Positions 27,736-40,276 of a stretch of 64,000 nt of DNA are shown piece by piece. This DNA comes from Combretum micranthum (Eukaryota; Streptophyta; Magnoliopsida; Myrtales; Combretaceae): contig JAMXBD010000112.1 of the NCBI GenBank assembly GCA_024138025.1, positions 1,860,001-1,924,000 of the forward strand, in the 5' to 3' direction. The position numbers were made by a program, and so were the translations under genes. The notes under the pieces were generated by a model. The model was not told the origin of the DNA and made no database searches. It saw nothing but the letters and a program-made list of their open reading frames with translations. Position 1 is the first letter of the stretch. Each line of letters opens with the position of its first letter.

Positions 27736-28786
27736 TGTTACATTTCGAAGGATATCCTAAACGTGTCAGTCCGCCGTACATAATATTAAAGCCTAAAAAT
27801 GACCGCCTCAGTCACGCGAAGGTTTCCATACTATGTACAAGGCGTCTAACACATGGAGGAGACACATCGAAGTGATACATTTTATATTGATACAACTTGA
27901 GTAACAATGTAAAGAAAATACAATTCACTATACTTCAAATACAAATCACTATACTTCAATTCAATTCATCCATAGATTTCATTACACAAACTATTACAAA
28001 GCAATTTACAAAACCTACCTAATATCTTCAAGTATTCATACTTCCCGCCAGAATCCCGAAGTCATTCCCGACTCCAACCATCTCGGTCCCCACTTAGTAT
28101 TCTTGAGATAACCTGTTCATTCAAACATCTATTGGGGTATAAACTACACTAGTTTAGTGAGAATTCCCTTAATTTCGTATCATAATAAGCAAGTTATAAA
28201 TCAACCATATGATATACATGAGCAAACAATTATGTATGGGTATCAGGAACCCACACATAAAACGGATTTACGGCCTCCGTATCTTGGGTTAGGGATGGTA
28301 TTGAAAGTCTACACGATCACTGCTAGTCCCCGAGCCATCGGCTCATAGCACTCAACTCGGCTAGGCTCACCCATAGAATGCATCCCCGATGCGTCTTAGT
28401 TCCTTATGAATGAGCTCTGGCACTGGGTCTCATTATCCAAACGAGTCCTCAGAACATACCGATCGACCTGCGTAGGAGTAGCACGCTACCAAATGCAACA
28501 TGACCGATGCGATGCATGACCAATTTAAATTTTTGCTTAGGTCAAAATATTCATACATTCTTTAGAGTGACCAACCACTATCATACACATAACAGAAGTA
28601 ATATAAACAGTGCAATTATCCAATCGAATCATGGTTTCGATATGCTTTAGTATTCTTTAGCATACATACATCAAAGTCTCATCATCTATCCAATCCCCAT
28701 TCATATTGGTTTTTATCTTGTTCCTATAATTCTAATGCATCTAGCTACAAGCACAAACAAGGTAACAAAATAAGAAGAAGACTCAC

Positions 28787-28856
28787 TCCACCATTGGATC
28801 ACCGGTCTCTTAGTAAAAGTAATCCGGTGGTAGGGAATCATCGATTTCGGGATCAC
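28787..28856 (-). other. Exon-like island in LTR B
   Basis: A 70-nt segment on the minus strand between TTATTAG|GTGATCCCGA and ATGGTGGA|GTGAGT. It matches the island of unit C in length and sequence (DNA-level GATTCCCTACCACCGGATTA in both). Unit C is inserted 44 bp from its acceptor side. Confidence 0.45.
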
Positions 28857-28895
28857 CTAATAAGGAAGAAATACCCTAATAAATATTTCATCACT

Positions 28896-28900
28896 TAACT
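28896..28900. repeat. Target-site duplication of unit C, left
   Basis: TAACT, repeated at 33864-33868. Confidence 0.9.
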
Positions 28901-31019
28901 TGTAAGCCTCGGAAAATTTCAGTAAATAATTTCAAGATGAACTTCGAAAATAAACCCTAAAAATCACTCCAAATTAAAACCGAATTTTGATAAGTCCTAA
29001 TTCACGAACGAATTCAGAAACTTCTTAATCTTGAGAAAATGAAAATCTTTAAACAATAAAATAAGAACTCAGTGGTCTTAAAATTCAAACCCACGACATA
29101 CGAAAAATTCCATATTTAACTCCGACTTATAAAAACGGGTAATAGAAAGCTCAAAAACAAATTATTAAAAAGCAAATAACGATTGACTTTCGAAAATATA
29201 ACTCAATTCAAGAATTCCGAAAACATTAAGAGATATTAAATATTTACAAAAATAAAATTTAAAATAAATTTCTTAAATTAAATATGTTGTATGAATATAA
29301 ATATCAGTTTCCAAATTGGCAAAGGTCTAAACCGGAAATTCACCTAGAAACCCTAACCGGAATACAATAGCGTAAGTCCGACAATCTAGCGCCCCTAACC
29401 CCAGAGGCCGAGAGGTAGTTTAAATATGTAGAATAGCTCATAGTAATATGAGTTTGTTTAAAAATATCAGATTGGTAAATTTTTGACCTATTTCGAACCC
29501 GTTCGGATACAAACTTCTAAAAGCGTGTCCCAGGGATCGAGATATCAAAAATATACCAATAGTACCATTAGACTCGTAATTTCATAAGATTTCTAAATAT
29601 ATCAGTTATATAATTTTTCGGGTTATAAAATTTACAGTTATAACCTTTTTATAGTATTTCCATTATTACCGGTAATTGATTAGTCTTTTGCACTATTCAT
29701 TTTTATTTTATCACAAAATTTTATTATTCTTATAAAGTCTTATATTTTTAGATAAATATTTTATATGTTATAGAAATTTTTATTTTTCTAAAATTTAGTT
29801 CGTTTCGGGTCCTTACGGGATCAGATTCTGTTTAAGATCCGATACTAAAAATAAAATAAATTAATTTAATAATTGAAAAATATTTATATTTTTATAAAAT
29901 AATTTTTTAGAATTTTTCGGGATATAAAAATATTATTTATAGCCCATAATCGCGTATTTTGATCATACCGGTAACATATTTGTTAAAATACTAAAATAAT
30001 TCAAATAATTATTTAATTTTAATTATGAAAAATCTGCTACAATTATTTGGAATAATTTTTCTAATTTTATTTTATTTTATTTTATTTTATTAAGAAAGTA
30101 CTCTTACAACCCATCTTTTCAAGTACACCTTTCACACATCACTTCTTTTTCACTTCAATCTTTTTACACTTTATTAAATCACTTCATGGCAGATTTTTCC
30201 TTCTTTATGGCTGCTGTTGTCCTTCATTTACTCCTATTTTAACTAAATTAAATAAATTCTACTCCTTCTTAAAGAAGCTACACATACACATTTATTACAC
30301 AATTAATTCAAGTCAAAATTCAACAAAACACTCTCTCTCTCTCTCTCCCAATTCACGTGAACCCCTCCCCAAAATCTGCCTTGTTTTATTTTTTTCTCTC
30401 TTTCATTCATTTAATACACTCATTTTCTCTCTCCCTTTCATTTACTCATTTTCCTTTTTCATTCTTTACTTTTCTCTCTCTTTTTCCTCTCTTTTCTTCT
30501 TCTTCTTGTTCTTGTTCTCCATGAACAAGCTGCCCCCTTCTTCCATGGCTTCCACACATTTTTAAAGATTTTAAGCAAATCTTCATCTAAAGCTCCATAG
30601 GTGATATAGGTAAAGTGTAATGAAGGTTTCATGCATCAAATGACCTTCCATAAGCTTAAAAGCTTAGGATGATGATGCCAAAAATGAAACTCTCTTCTCC
30701 ACTTTTATTATCTTGTATTAATTATTTTCTTGTTTAAAGTTGATTATATTTTGTAGATCTAAATTTTTATAGCTTTGATTTTTGTTTATGCCATAGATCT
30801 TGTTATTTAAGTTGTTATTTTTGTTATTTCTTATGATTTGCATAGATCTCATCCACATGTGTTCATGCATTTAAACTAGTTTAGAAAACTAGATCTAGAG
30901 TTTTGAGTTCATAATGCATTAGACTTTGTTTTATGTTCATGATGCTTGTAAAGCATGATGATAGTAGGAAAGTTTAGAAACTCAAGATCTATTTTATTTT
31001 CAACAAAAATAATTTTTGA

Positions 31020-32210
31020 AAATTCGGATGAAAATGGAACCATATTTAGAAAAGTGGTTTTTCAACTTCAAAATGTATATTTTTCATTTAAAATGAAGGG
31101 CTTAGGGTATAGATACCATAAATGAAAGATTTTGATAAGTAAAGTTTAGATCCATGATGTTTATAGCTTATTACCATGCATTTGTTTATGTTTATGTTCA
31201 TATTAAGTATAGATCTTAGTTTGAACTCAAACAAAATTGTGAAATTCGTATTTTGGCAAGACCCCATTTAAAAACCACTTTCCAAGTGTCAAAATGTAAT
31301 TTTTACTTAAGAAAATGAAGGCTTAATATATGTATATCATCAAGACTTCTTTTACAAGAATCAAAAGTGATTTCAAAAGTTATTTTCAAAATAAAAATTA
31401 TATTTTCGGATTTTGGCCAAGGCCTATTTTAAAAACATGTTTTCCAACTCAAAAATGAAGTTTTTATTTAAGAAATGAAAGGCTCATAAGATATGATATG
31501 TAAGGAATGGATTTTCATGAGCTTAGATAGATTTTATCAAAAGATATAACCAAAAATAAATTTTAAATTCGGATCCCAACCAAGACCAATTTTTAGAAAC
31601 CCATTATCAACTCCAAAACTCATGTTTTATGTGAAAAATGAAGTATATAGGTAATAGATATCATTAAGCAATGATTTTTACAAGTTAAAATGAGTTAGGC
31701 ATGAGTAATGTGTAAAACAAGTAATGGAATTAAAATGGAAAATTTGAGTTAGTGATCAAATTGTCAAATTCGTAATTTGAGATGATGCATATGTAATCAC
31801 TTAGTATTTGAGCTCAAATTGCAATTTTTATGTGTTAAATGAAGTCCTTAGACAATAGATGTAGTAAAGTCTTAAATTTTAATGCATTAAACAAGTTTTT
31901 CCCAAGTGAATCATTCAAAAAGTGGATTTTCTAAAATTCGGATTTTTGAGTAAATCATATTGGAAATATTTGCAAAGTGTAAAATGCAAATTTTTGTGTA
32001 AATGAAGTCCTTAGTGGTTATGTATGATTGAGCCCTAATTTTCTAAATATCAAATGATTTTTACTTAAAGGAATCACTCAAAAACCAATTTTACCAAATT
32101 CGGATTTTGGAATCAACCCCACTTGAAAACATGCTTACAAAGTGTAAAATGGAAATTTTTATGTAGAAATGAAGGTCATAAGTAATATATATATGAAGAC
32201 TCAATTTTGA
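31020..32210 (+). repeat. Tandem array of about seven ~165-bp units in LTR C
   Basis: Each unit starts at an AATTCGGATTTTGG-like word (about 31020, 31242, 31403, 31565, 31766, 31934 and 32096). It then has a variable AAAACATG/CCACTT part, a CAAAATG...TTTTTATGT stretch and a TGAAGTCCTTAG-like word. Spacing is 160-220 bp. Similar units in reverse occur in B at about 34360-34800. Confidence 0.75.
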
Positions 32211-32737
32211 CAAAAATAATTATATTTTCTTAAGTAACAAATCCAAAACAAATGGAAATGATAAAAGTTAGAAAACTAGATTTTTCATAAGTAAGTGTTA
32301 TTATGGTCTTGCAAAATAAAAAGTTATAAAATTTCTTTTTAGCAAAAATCATCAAGATCATGCATACATTAAGCTCATCTCATGTCATTCATGTTAGAAA
32401 TCATCATATTGCATGTATAGCTAATTATATAGTAGGAACATTACAAACATTTACAAAACTATTTTTCGGAAATTGAAATTGTTGCTGCCTAATCTGATCC
32501 GACCTTTTCGAAGCTTCAATGTTTTCAAAACTAAAATAATATTAGAATAGATAGATCTTTCGAAGTAGATAGAAATCGATATATAATTTGCGAGATTCCG
32601 AGTTAAAATGACCAAGTTATGGCCGTTTTAAGTTGGAATTCCCGCTTAGGACGAGAATTACGAATTTGATAGTTCGTATAAAATCGTTTGGATTAGTTTG
32701 AGTTGAAATACTTATTAGAGTATTTCTTCCTTTTTAG

Positions 32738-32807
32738 GAGATCCCGAATTCGACGATTCCCTACCACCGGATTATTATTACTAGAAGACCGGTGATCCAA
32801 TGGCCGA
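32738..32807 (+). other. Exon-like island in LTR C
   Basis: A 70-nt segment between CTTTTTAG|GAGATCCCGA and ATGGCCGA|GTGAGT. Its only ATG is 8 nt before the putative donor. Confidence 0.45.
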
Positions 32808-33863
32808 GTGAGTTTTCTCCTTGTTTTGTTACCTTGATTGTGCTTGTAGTTAGTTGCATTAGAATTATAGGAACAAGATAAAAATCGATATGAATGGGGA
32901 TGGGAGATATGATGAGACTGTGATGAATGTATGCCAAAGAATACTAAAGCATATCGAAACCACGATTTGATTGGATAACTGCACCGTTCATATTATTTCT
33001 GTTATATGTGTGATATTGGTTGGTCACTCTAAAGAATGTATAAATATTTTTACCTAAGCAAAAATTAAATTGGTCATGCATCGCATTGGACATATTGCAT
33101 TTGGTAGCATGCTACTCCTACGCAGGTCGATCGGTATGGTCCGTGGATGATCGTTTGGATAACGAACCCGGTGCCAGAGCTCATTCAGGGGTACTAAGGC
33201 GCATGTGGATGCATTCTTGGATGAGCCTAGCCGAGTCGAGTGCTAAGAGCCGAGGGCTTGGGGACTAGATGCGGTCGTGTAGACTCAATACCATTCCTAA
33301 CCCAAGATACGGAGGGCGTAAATCCGTTCTGTGTGTGGGTTCCGGATACCCATGCATAATTGCTTGCTCATGTTTGTTCATGCATAGCATATGACTGATT
33401 ATAACTTGTTTGTTATGGTACGGAATTAAGGGAATTCTCACTAAGCTAGTGTAGCTTATACCCCAATAGTTGTTTAAATGAACAGGTTATCTCAAGAATG
33501 CAAGTGGGACCGAATTGGTTGAAGCGGAATGACTTTGGGATTTCGGTAGGAAATGAGGTTGAAGTTATCAGTTTTATGATTTGTCTTGTAATAGTTTATG
33601 TAGGGAAGTCTGTGGATGAATGTAATTAGTTGAATGATTTGTATTTTGAAGTATAGTGATTTGTATCTGAAGTATAGTATTTTATTTCCTTTACATTGTT
33701 ACTCAATTGTATCAACATAAAATGTATCATTCCGATGTGTCCCTTTATGTTAGACGCCTTGTACATAGTATGGAAGCCTTCGCGTGACTGAGGTGGCCAT
33801 TCTTAGGCTTTAATATTATGTACGGCGGACTGCCACGTTTAGAGTACCCTTCGGGGCGTGACA

Positions 33864-33868
33864 TAACT
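33864..33868. repeat. Target-site duplication of unit C, right
   Basis: TAACT, identical to 28896-28900. Confidence 0.9.
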
Positions 33869-36800
33869 AATCCAAACTATATATCAAAACTAATCAAAAT
33901 CGTAATTCTCGCTATTTGTGGAAGTCCCGACTTAAAACCGCCATAACATGGTCATTTTAACTCTGAATTTTGCAAATTATACATCGATTTCTATCTACTT
34001 CGAAAGATCTATCTAACTCTAATATTATTTTCAAGTTTTGAAAACATTTGTGTCACGAAATAGAGGGATCAGATCTGATTGGTGACGATCTCTATTTCTG
34101 AAAAAAAAGTATACATGAAATATGAATGATTTCCTAACATGAATGACATGTGATGAGTTTAATATATGCATGATCTTGATGACTCTTACTAAAAGAAAAT
34201 TTTATAACTTCTTATTTTGCAAGACTCCAATAACAACTACTTATAAAAATCTAGTTTTCTAACTTTGACATCACACTTGTGTTTTGGAATTCATTCTTAG
34301 GAATTTCTAGTTATCTTGGTTAAAATTGTGTCTTCATAACATATAATACCTAACACCTTCATTTTTACATAAAAATTTGCATTTTACACTTTGCAAATAT
34401 GTTTTCAAATGGGATTTACTCAAAAATCCGAATTTTTAGAAATCCGAATTTTTGAATGATTCATTTGGGAAAAACTTGTTCAATGCATTAAAATTTAAGA
34501 CTTTATGATACCTATTGCTTAAGGACTCCATTTAATACATAAAACTTCTATTTTGAGCTTAGATAATAGGTGTTCTTATGGCCTACATTCAAAATTACGA
34601 ATTTCACAAGTTGACTAATAACTCAAATTTTTCTATCTTGATTCTACTTCTTGTTTTACACATTAATCTCATCAAAACTCATTTCAACTTATAAAAATCA
34701 CTACTTAATGATACCTATTACCTATACCCTTCATTTTTCACATGAAACATGAGTTTTAAAGTTGATATAAGGGTTTTCAAAATAGGGCTTTGAAGTCATA
34801 CGAATTTTCTTTTGAACATTTAAACAAAAACTTTTCCTTTGTAAATTCTTTATCTTATCTACATAAAGATCCACTAACTACCACATTTGTATACACAAGA
34901 CTAAATCTTTATGAGCATCAATGCATGAAAACACAAAATATCTATATGAACGTGAATGTTAAGTATAATATGAGTGTCTAAGTGCTAGATCTACTACTTA
35001 TAATGCATGAAAAGAAGTTTAAGAACATGAACCTATATTTTTATGCAAGATCTCTACTTCTACATGCATGAACATGATAATATCTCAACCAAAAAACTCA
35101 TCAAACACAAGATCTACTCTTGTGATGGCTTGATATTCATGTATTACCATTTTCTTATCCCTAGCAAATGCTCATAGGGATTTAAGATGAAAATACACAT
35201 AAATAATCTTGTCATTACAAGATTAAATGTTGGGAAAGCTTAAGAATCATCACCTAAAGTTGGATTTGGTGAAGAAATGAAGAAGAAAAGAAGCTTGTGT
35301 GTGTGTGTGATGGGGTAGTGAAGCTCACGGCAAGGAGGGAAAAATGGAGAGAGTTTTGTGATTTTTTTGAACAAATGAAATGAAATGAAGGAGAGAGAAA
35401 GTTAAAGATTATTTATATTAGTGAATTAGGGTTTGTTTTATTTATGAAAAAGAGATAAAATAAATCAATATTGGAGGCAAATTGGGAGGTTGTACGCCGG
35501 CCATCCATTGAGAGAGAGAGAGAGGGAGATATTTGAATTTGTTAAATTTGTAATTTATGAAATAAAAGTATTAAATGTGATAATTTATTTAAGAGACAAA
35601 AATTTCTTGGAAAAGAAAATATAATGGGTGTTTGTAAGGATGTAAGACTAGGGTATGGGTTGTGTGTGTAGTAGGTTGTACTTGTGAATAGTAATAAATA
35701 GTAGACAAGACATTTACTTTACCGGTAGTAAAGAAAATACGGAAAAAAAGCTATAACTGTAATTTTTATAACCCGAAAAATTATAAAACTTATATTTTTG
35801 AAATCCTTATAAAATTTCGGTTCTAAGAAGTATCGGAATATTTTTCTGAATTTCTAGTTCCGAGGCTCGCTTTTCCGTGATGGAGTTCGGGAAGGCCTGG
35901 AATATAAATTTTTTCGAAATCAAAACTTTCCATGGTTTAAAATATACTTTGAAATAATATTCCACATTAAATTATTTTATAAAAGTTCTTTTGATATGAA
36001 ACCGAAGAAAAGCCGGATCTAGGGTTTTTAGGTTTCTCTCACAAAGCTTGAACTAAACTGGTTTAGGGTTTCGTTTTCCGGTTTTCGAAGTTTATTTGAT
36101 TTACATTATAAGAATAATAAAATTATGAAATGAATAGTAATGAACAGTACCAAGAGACTAGTTAATTACCGGTAGTAATGAAATACAAATAAAATCACAA
36201 AATCAGATAATTCTAGTTATTGAAAAATTATAAAACTGATATTTTCGAAATCCTTATAAAAATACGAGTATAACGGTACTAATATCATATATTTAATATT
36301 TCGAATCCCGGGACATGCTTTTCGAAGTCTGTATCCGATCGAGTTCGAAATAGATCGAAAATTCGCTAATCTTATCTTTTAAAGCATCCTAATATTAGTA
36401 CGAACCAACTACACCTTTTACTTATATTCCGACTCCTTGGTTTAGGAACACGGAATTTCCGGATCTAAACTACTAGGGTTTCTTGGGAATTTGTTGACTT
36501 AGGTTTTCCGATTGACTTTCCGATTTAAACCCTTGCCAATTAGGAAACTGATGTTTTATATTTATACAACATATTTAATTTGAGAAATTTATTTTAAATT
36601 TTTATTTTTGTAAGTATTTTAATACCTCTCAACGTTTTCGAAATTCTTGAATTGAGTTTTATTTCCCAAGGTTAATCGTTATCTACTTTTTAATAATTGG
36701 TTTTTGGGTTCTATATTACCCGATTTTACAAGTTAGAGTTAAATATAGAATTTGTCGTATGTAGCGATTTTGAATTTGAAGACTGTTGAGCTCTTATTTT

Positions 36801-36958
36801 ATTTTTAAGGACTTTCATTTTCTCAAGATTAAGAAGTTTTTGGATTCATTCGTGATTTAGGACTAGTTGAAATTTGGTTTTAATTTGGAGTCATTTTTAG
36901 AGTTTATTTTTGAAGTTCATTTTGGAATTATTTATTGGAATTTTTTGGGGCTTACAGC

Positions 36959-39015
36959 ACCAATGATATGTAATACGTATGCATCTTGTGTATAATAGTT
37001 ATTTATTATATACAATTGTATAATTAAATATAACATAGGTATATACAACATTTTCACATACATAAATAAAATATAATATATTGTATATAACATTATATAT
37101 AAATAGTCTTATAATATGAGGAAAAAAATTTAAGTATATCTTGATTAGTCGCCAAAAAAAGTATGTCTTAATTGACTAAGAATCCTTCTATTAACGTACC
37201 CTTCTATAAGCGTGCTTTATTCAAAAAGGTATTGAGTTAGTTGTCCACCTCGCTAAAGATGGCAAGGAGCCTAAAATGGGCAATTCCTTCTTCAAGTGAA
37301 AGCCATCAAAGTGGGACTTGTAGGTCCCAAATTAGACTAAGCATCCCATTGGGCTAACTAGTCCTTAGTTAGGCAGGTTAGTCCATGCATCGAACTAGAT
37401 TTAAGAGGCTCATAACGAAAATTGATCATCCACACTTATCCTGCCACTCCCTTTGAGCATAAATTAGAAGGATTTCTAGAGGTTAGGCCGACTTAGTCGA
37501 AATCTGACCTGTTTGATATCTTGAGGCTACCTAAGGCAAAGCCTTTGAGCAAGTGAGCAGGAGTGGATGTTTAAGTCATGGAAACCTTTTTATTAGGTTC
37601 CGTATTTTAGAAGTGTGGTGGGTTACATTAATTTGTCCGAGGCATGCTGCTCAACTCAGGGCACCCTCAACTATAGTTAAGACTATAATTTACCAATTAG
37701 TCCCCTGACTTTTATCATCTAGTGATAGGTACAAAAAACCCTTATTTTACTAAGTCATCTTTAACCTTATTTGGATATTTTGATCATTAAAAATAAAAGA
37801 AATCGTTCAAAATTTCAATTTTTATACTTTTGATGTTTTCAGGATGAAAAGGATGATTTGTTTAGTTTTTAGTGAAGTTTGAGAAGGATTTAAAGAGTTT
37901 TGCAAAGTTTTATGATTCAACATGAGAATCAATATGTCCGTATTAAAAAGGTATGTTAAAGCCTAGATGATGAATTTGGAAGTAGTGTTTACCACGCCTT
38001 AAACCATGGCCCTGTTGAAGGGCTGTGGTGAACCAGATAACATTACAAGCTTGGCATGACCTTTTAACACTTCCTCACTAAAGAGGGGAATTGGGGTTAG
38101 AATTGACCATGGGCTTCCATAACGCCTGCAATGGAGGGGCATGCTCACTCAAGATATTTATGAATATATTATTTAACAAATGTCAACATGGGTCCTCACT
38201 ATGCTCGTGATAAGGGTCATGTTGAGCCAGTTTTGGCACCTTTTATCATTAAAAAAATGGTTTAATTTTAAGCATTTTGGAAAGAGAAACATTTAGAGAA
38301 CAAGTTAGACACATAATCATCATTCAAAGGGGGTTTTCATCATAATTTTTTTTTCTATTCTTCTAATGTAATTGTTTTTATTATCAAATTTATGGAAGAG
38401 TAGATCTTTCCATCTAGATCTTGAGTAGTCCTAACTCTATCATGTAGCTGGAAGTGTGGTATATTAATATATATTTGTTTTCTTGAACATGTTCTTGATT
38501 GTTCTCTTGAATTTATATTACCAGCATATAAATTCTTGCATGATTTCATTAAAGTTAATTGAGAAATTTCTTTTACGAATATATCTATATAATTGAAAGG
38601 ATTTGACAGTAGAGATAGAATAATAAAGATCTTTTGCAATTGAATGTTTTTGCTAAAGATTTCCTTGACTTTAATGCAAATATAGGTTGGTATTGACTAA
38701 GAAGAGGTTTCAGCTGATGAATTTAATGTTAGGAATTGTTAATCTTAAGAAAGACATCTTTTATATAGGAATTCTACAGTTCAAGGAAATTAATATGATC
38801 TTTTTAAGGTTTGATAAGTTGTATGATAGGGTTAGTGGTAATTCAAGATCTCAGAAATCTTGCAATCTATTTGAATTATAAAAACCTTGACTAACAATTA
38901 GTAAAGTGGTAATTACAATTAGTACAGTAATAGGTAATCAATTAAGTTAATTTGATTTTACCAACTAGATAATAAAGAAAGAGCGAGTACTAATAGTTGA
39001 TGATCCTTGTGGTGT
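36959..39015. other. Degraded repeat-like DNA, no gene
   Basis: No coding exon is recognised. Words such as ACCATGGCCCTGTTGAAGGG and ATGATCCTTGTGGTGTGATA (just before the hAT-like element) resemble retrotransposon LTR text, but nothing can be assigned. Open frames at 38355-38639 and 38687-38881 have no family features. Confidence 0.35.
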
Positions 39016-39023
39016 GATAAAAG

Positions 39024-39692
39024 TAGGGCTGCAAACGAGCTGAGCTGAGCTGAGCCTTGCTTTTAAAGGTTCGGGCTTGTCTCGTTTAAAATTCAGCAAG
39101 CTCGAGCTCAAGCCAAGCTTTTTATCGAGCCTGAAATTTCAGCTCGAGCTCGGCTCATTTAGTTAAACGAGCTTAAGTATAAGCTCGAGCTTAATTCGTA
39201 TATGAAATGAGCTCGAGCCGAGCCGAGCCGAGCTAAGCTTTTTATCAAGTCTAACGAGCTTCTATCGAGCATGAAATTTAAGTTTAAGCTCAAGCCATTT
39301 AGATTACTCATTTTTTTTTAAACCTAATATATATATAATATATATAAGTGTTGCTTAATATATATACGTTACTAAATAGAAATTAGTTTTTATTATTTTT
39401 ATTATGTAGTTATAAATGCTTTATCATGCATAAAAATGTTTACAAATTTGTTAATGAGCTTATTAACGAACCTGTTAACGAACCCAGTTGCAAGCCTATT
39501 TACGAGCATAAACGAGCTTCTTTAGGAGCAGGCTCGGGAGCCTAAATCAAAGTTCGAGCTCAGCTCGTTTAGATAAATAAGCTTCACTCTAAAATCTAGC
39601 TTAGGTAATTTACTAGTGAAGCTCGAGCCAAGAAGCCTAAAGCAAGTCAAGCTCGAGTAACTCACCAATAGCTCGGGTCATTTGCAACCTTA
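39024..39692. mobile_element. hAT-like MITE rich in GAGCTCGAG words
   Basis: 669 bp. The left end TAGGGCTGCAAACGAGC and the inverted right end TAAGGTTGCAAATGACC are related terminal inverted repeats. The flanking 8-mers GATAAAAG (39016-39023) and GATAAGTG (39693-39700) match at six of eight positions, as expected for an aged hAT target duplication. The interior is full of AGCTCGAGC, CGAGCCGAG and AACGAGCTT words on both strands, with an AT-rich centre. No transposase. Confidence 0.75.
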
Positions 39693-39700
39693 GATAAGTG

Positions 39701-40243
39701 TGCTTAGTGCTACGATCAAAATCGATAGATACGCTTGCTTAATTGATCATGGGTTGGGATCAAAGATAAGAATTTTAACTATGTGAAATGATGATATCAT
39801 CTAGTGGCTGGGTGTATTCCTCTAGCATAAGAATCAACATGTGGGAATTACACTTAAAGGCACAAGTATTTGGGTTCTAACAATAGATTAGCATCTAAAG
39901 CAGATTATTGTTAATTTAGATTTTCATTAATAACATGACTGGCTTAATCTTCTTTGTAAGGAAATCCTGATGTAGCTAAAGATGTTGAACCAAGTTTCTA
40001 TAACACCTATGCAAAGTGAATAGGTATCCAAGTGAATCACGAGTAGCTTGTTTGTGCGCTACTTCTTTAACTTTCCATTAATAATTATAAAAAGAAACAG
40101 AAATTACAACATTTTTCGTAAACCTAGTCAGAAATTACAAAACATATTTACATACTCTATTTGCAAATTACAAACTATAATTACATAAAGCAATTGGATC
40201 GATTGCTAACAATTTTATAGGTTCCACAAAACAGCGCCCCCCC

Positions 40244-40276
<33 letters not shown>

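Larger units (their letters stand above)
28901..33863 (+). mobile_element. Solo giant LTR-like unit C, nested in B
   Basis: 4963 bp from TGTAAGCCTC (28901) to GGGGCGTGACA (33863), flanked by a perfect TAACT duplication. U3-like DNA (about 29300-30100) resembles unit F at 50300-50560. A CT-rich leader ends at the donor ATATAG|GTAAAG (30609/30610). Seven diverged tandem units fill about 31000-32200. An exon-like island lies at 32738-32807. Unlike A, B, E and F, its leader contains ATG triplets (near 30520 and 30544). It is the longest copy, mostly because of the tandem array. There is no gag, protease, RT or integrase. An open frame at 33086-33268 shows no family resemblance. Confidence 0.88.
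27736..36958 (-). mobile_element. Solo giant LTR-like unit B, split by unit C
   Basis: On the minus strand it runs from TGTAAGCCCC (36958) to a decayed end at 27736 that reads TGTTACATTTCGAAGG on the plus strand, where unit C has TGTCACGCCCCGAAGG. Flanks are GCATC (27731-27735) and GCACC (36959-36963), a duplication with one transition. Removing C and one copy of its TSD (4968 bp) leaves about 4255 bp, continuous across the junction: B sequence stops at 28900 and resumes at 33869 with the matching part of the family. Minus-strand signals are TATAAAT (35411-35417), an ATG-free CT-rich leader, a leader donor at 35254/35253 and an island at 28787-28856. It lies 0.75 kb upstream of CDKD, in the same orientation. 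There is no internal coding region. Confidence 0.85.

Noticed and set aside
33086..33268. 60-codon frame in LTR C
   Set aside because: The same region in B and other copies does not keep the frame; non-coding LTR sequence.
38355..38881. Two short open frames left of the hAT-like MITE
   Set aside because: No domains; AT-rich background.
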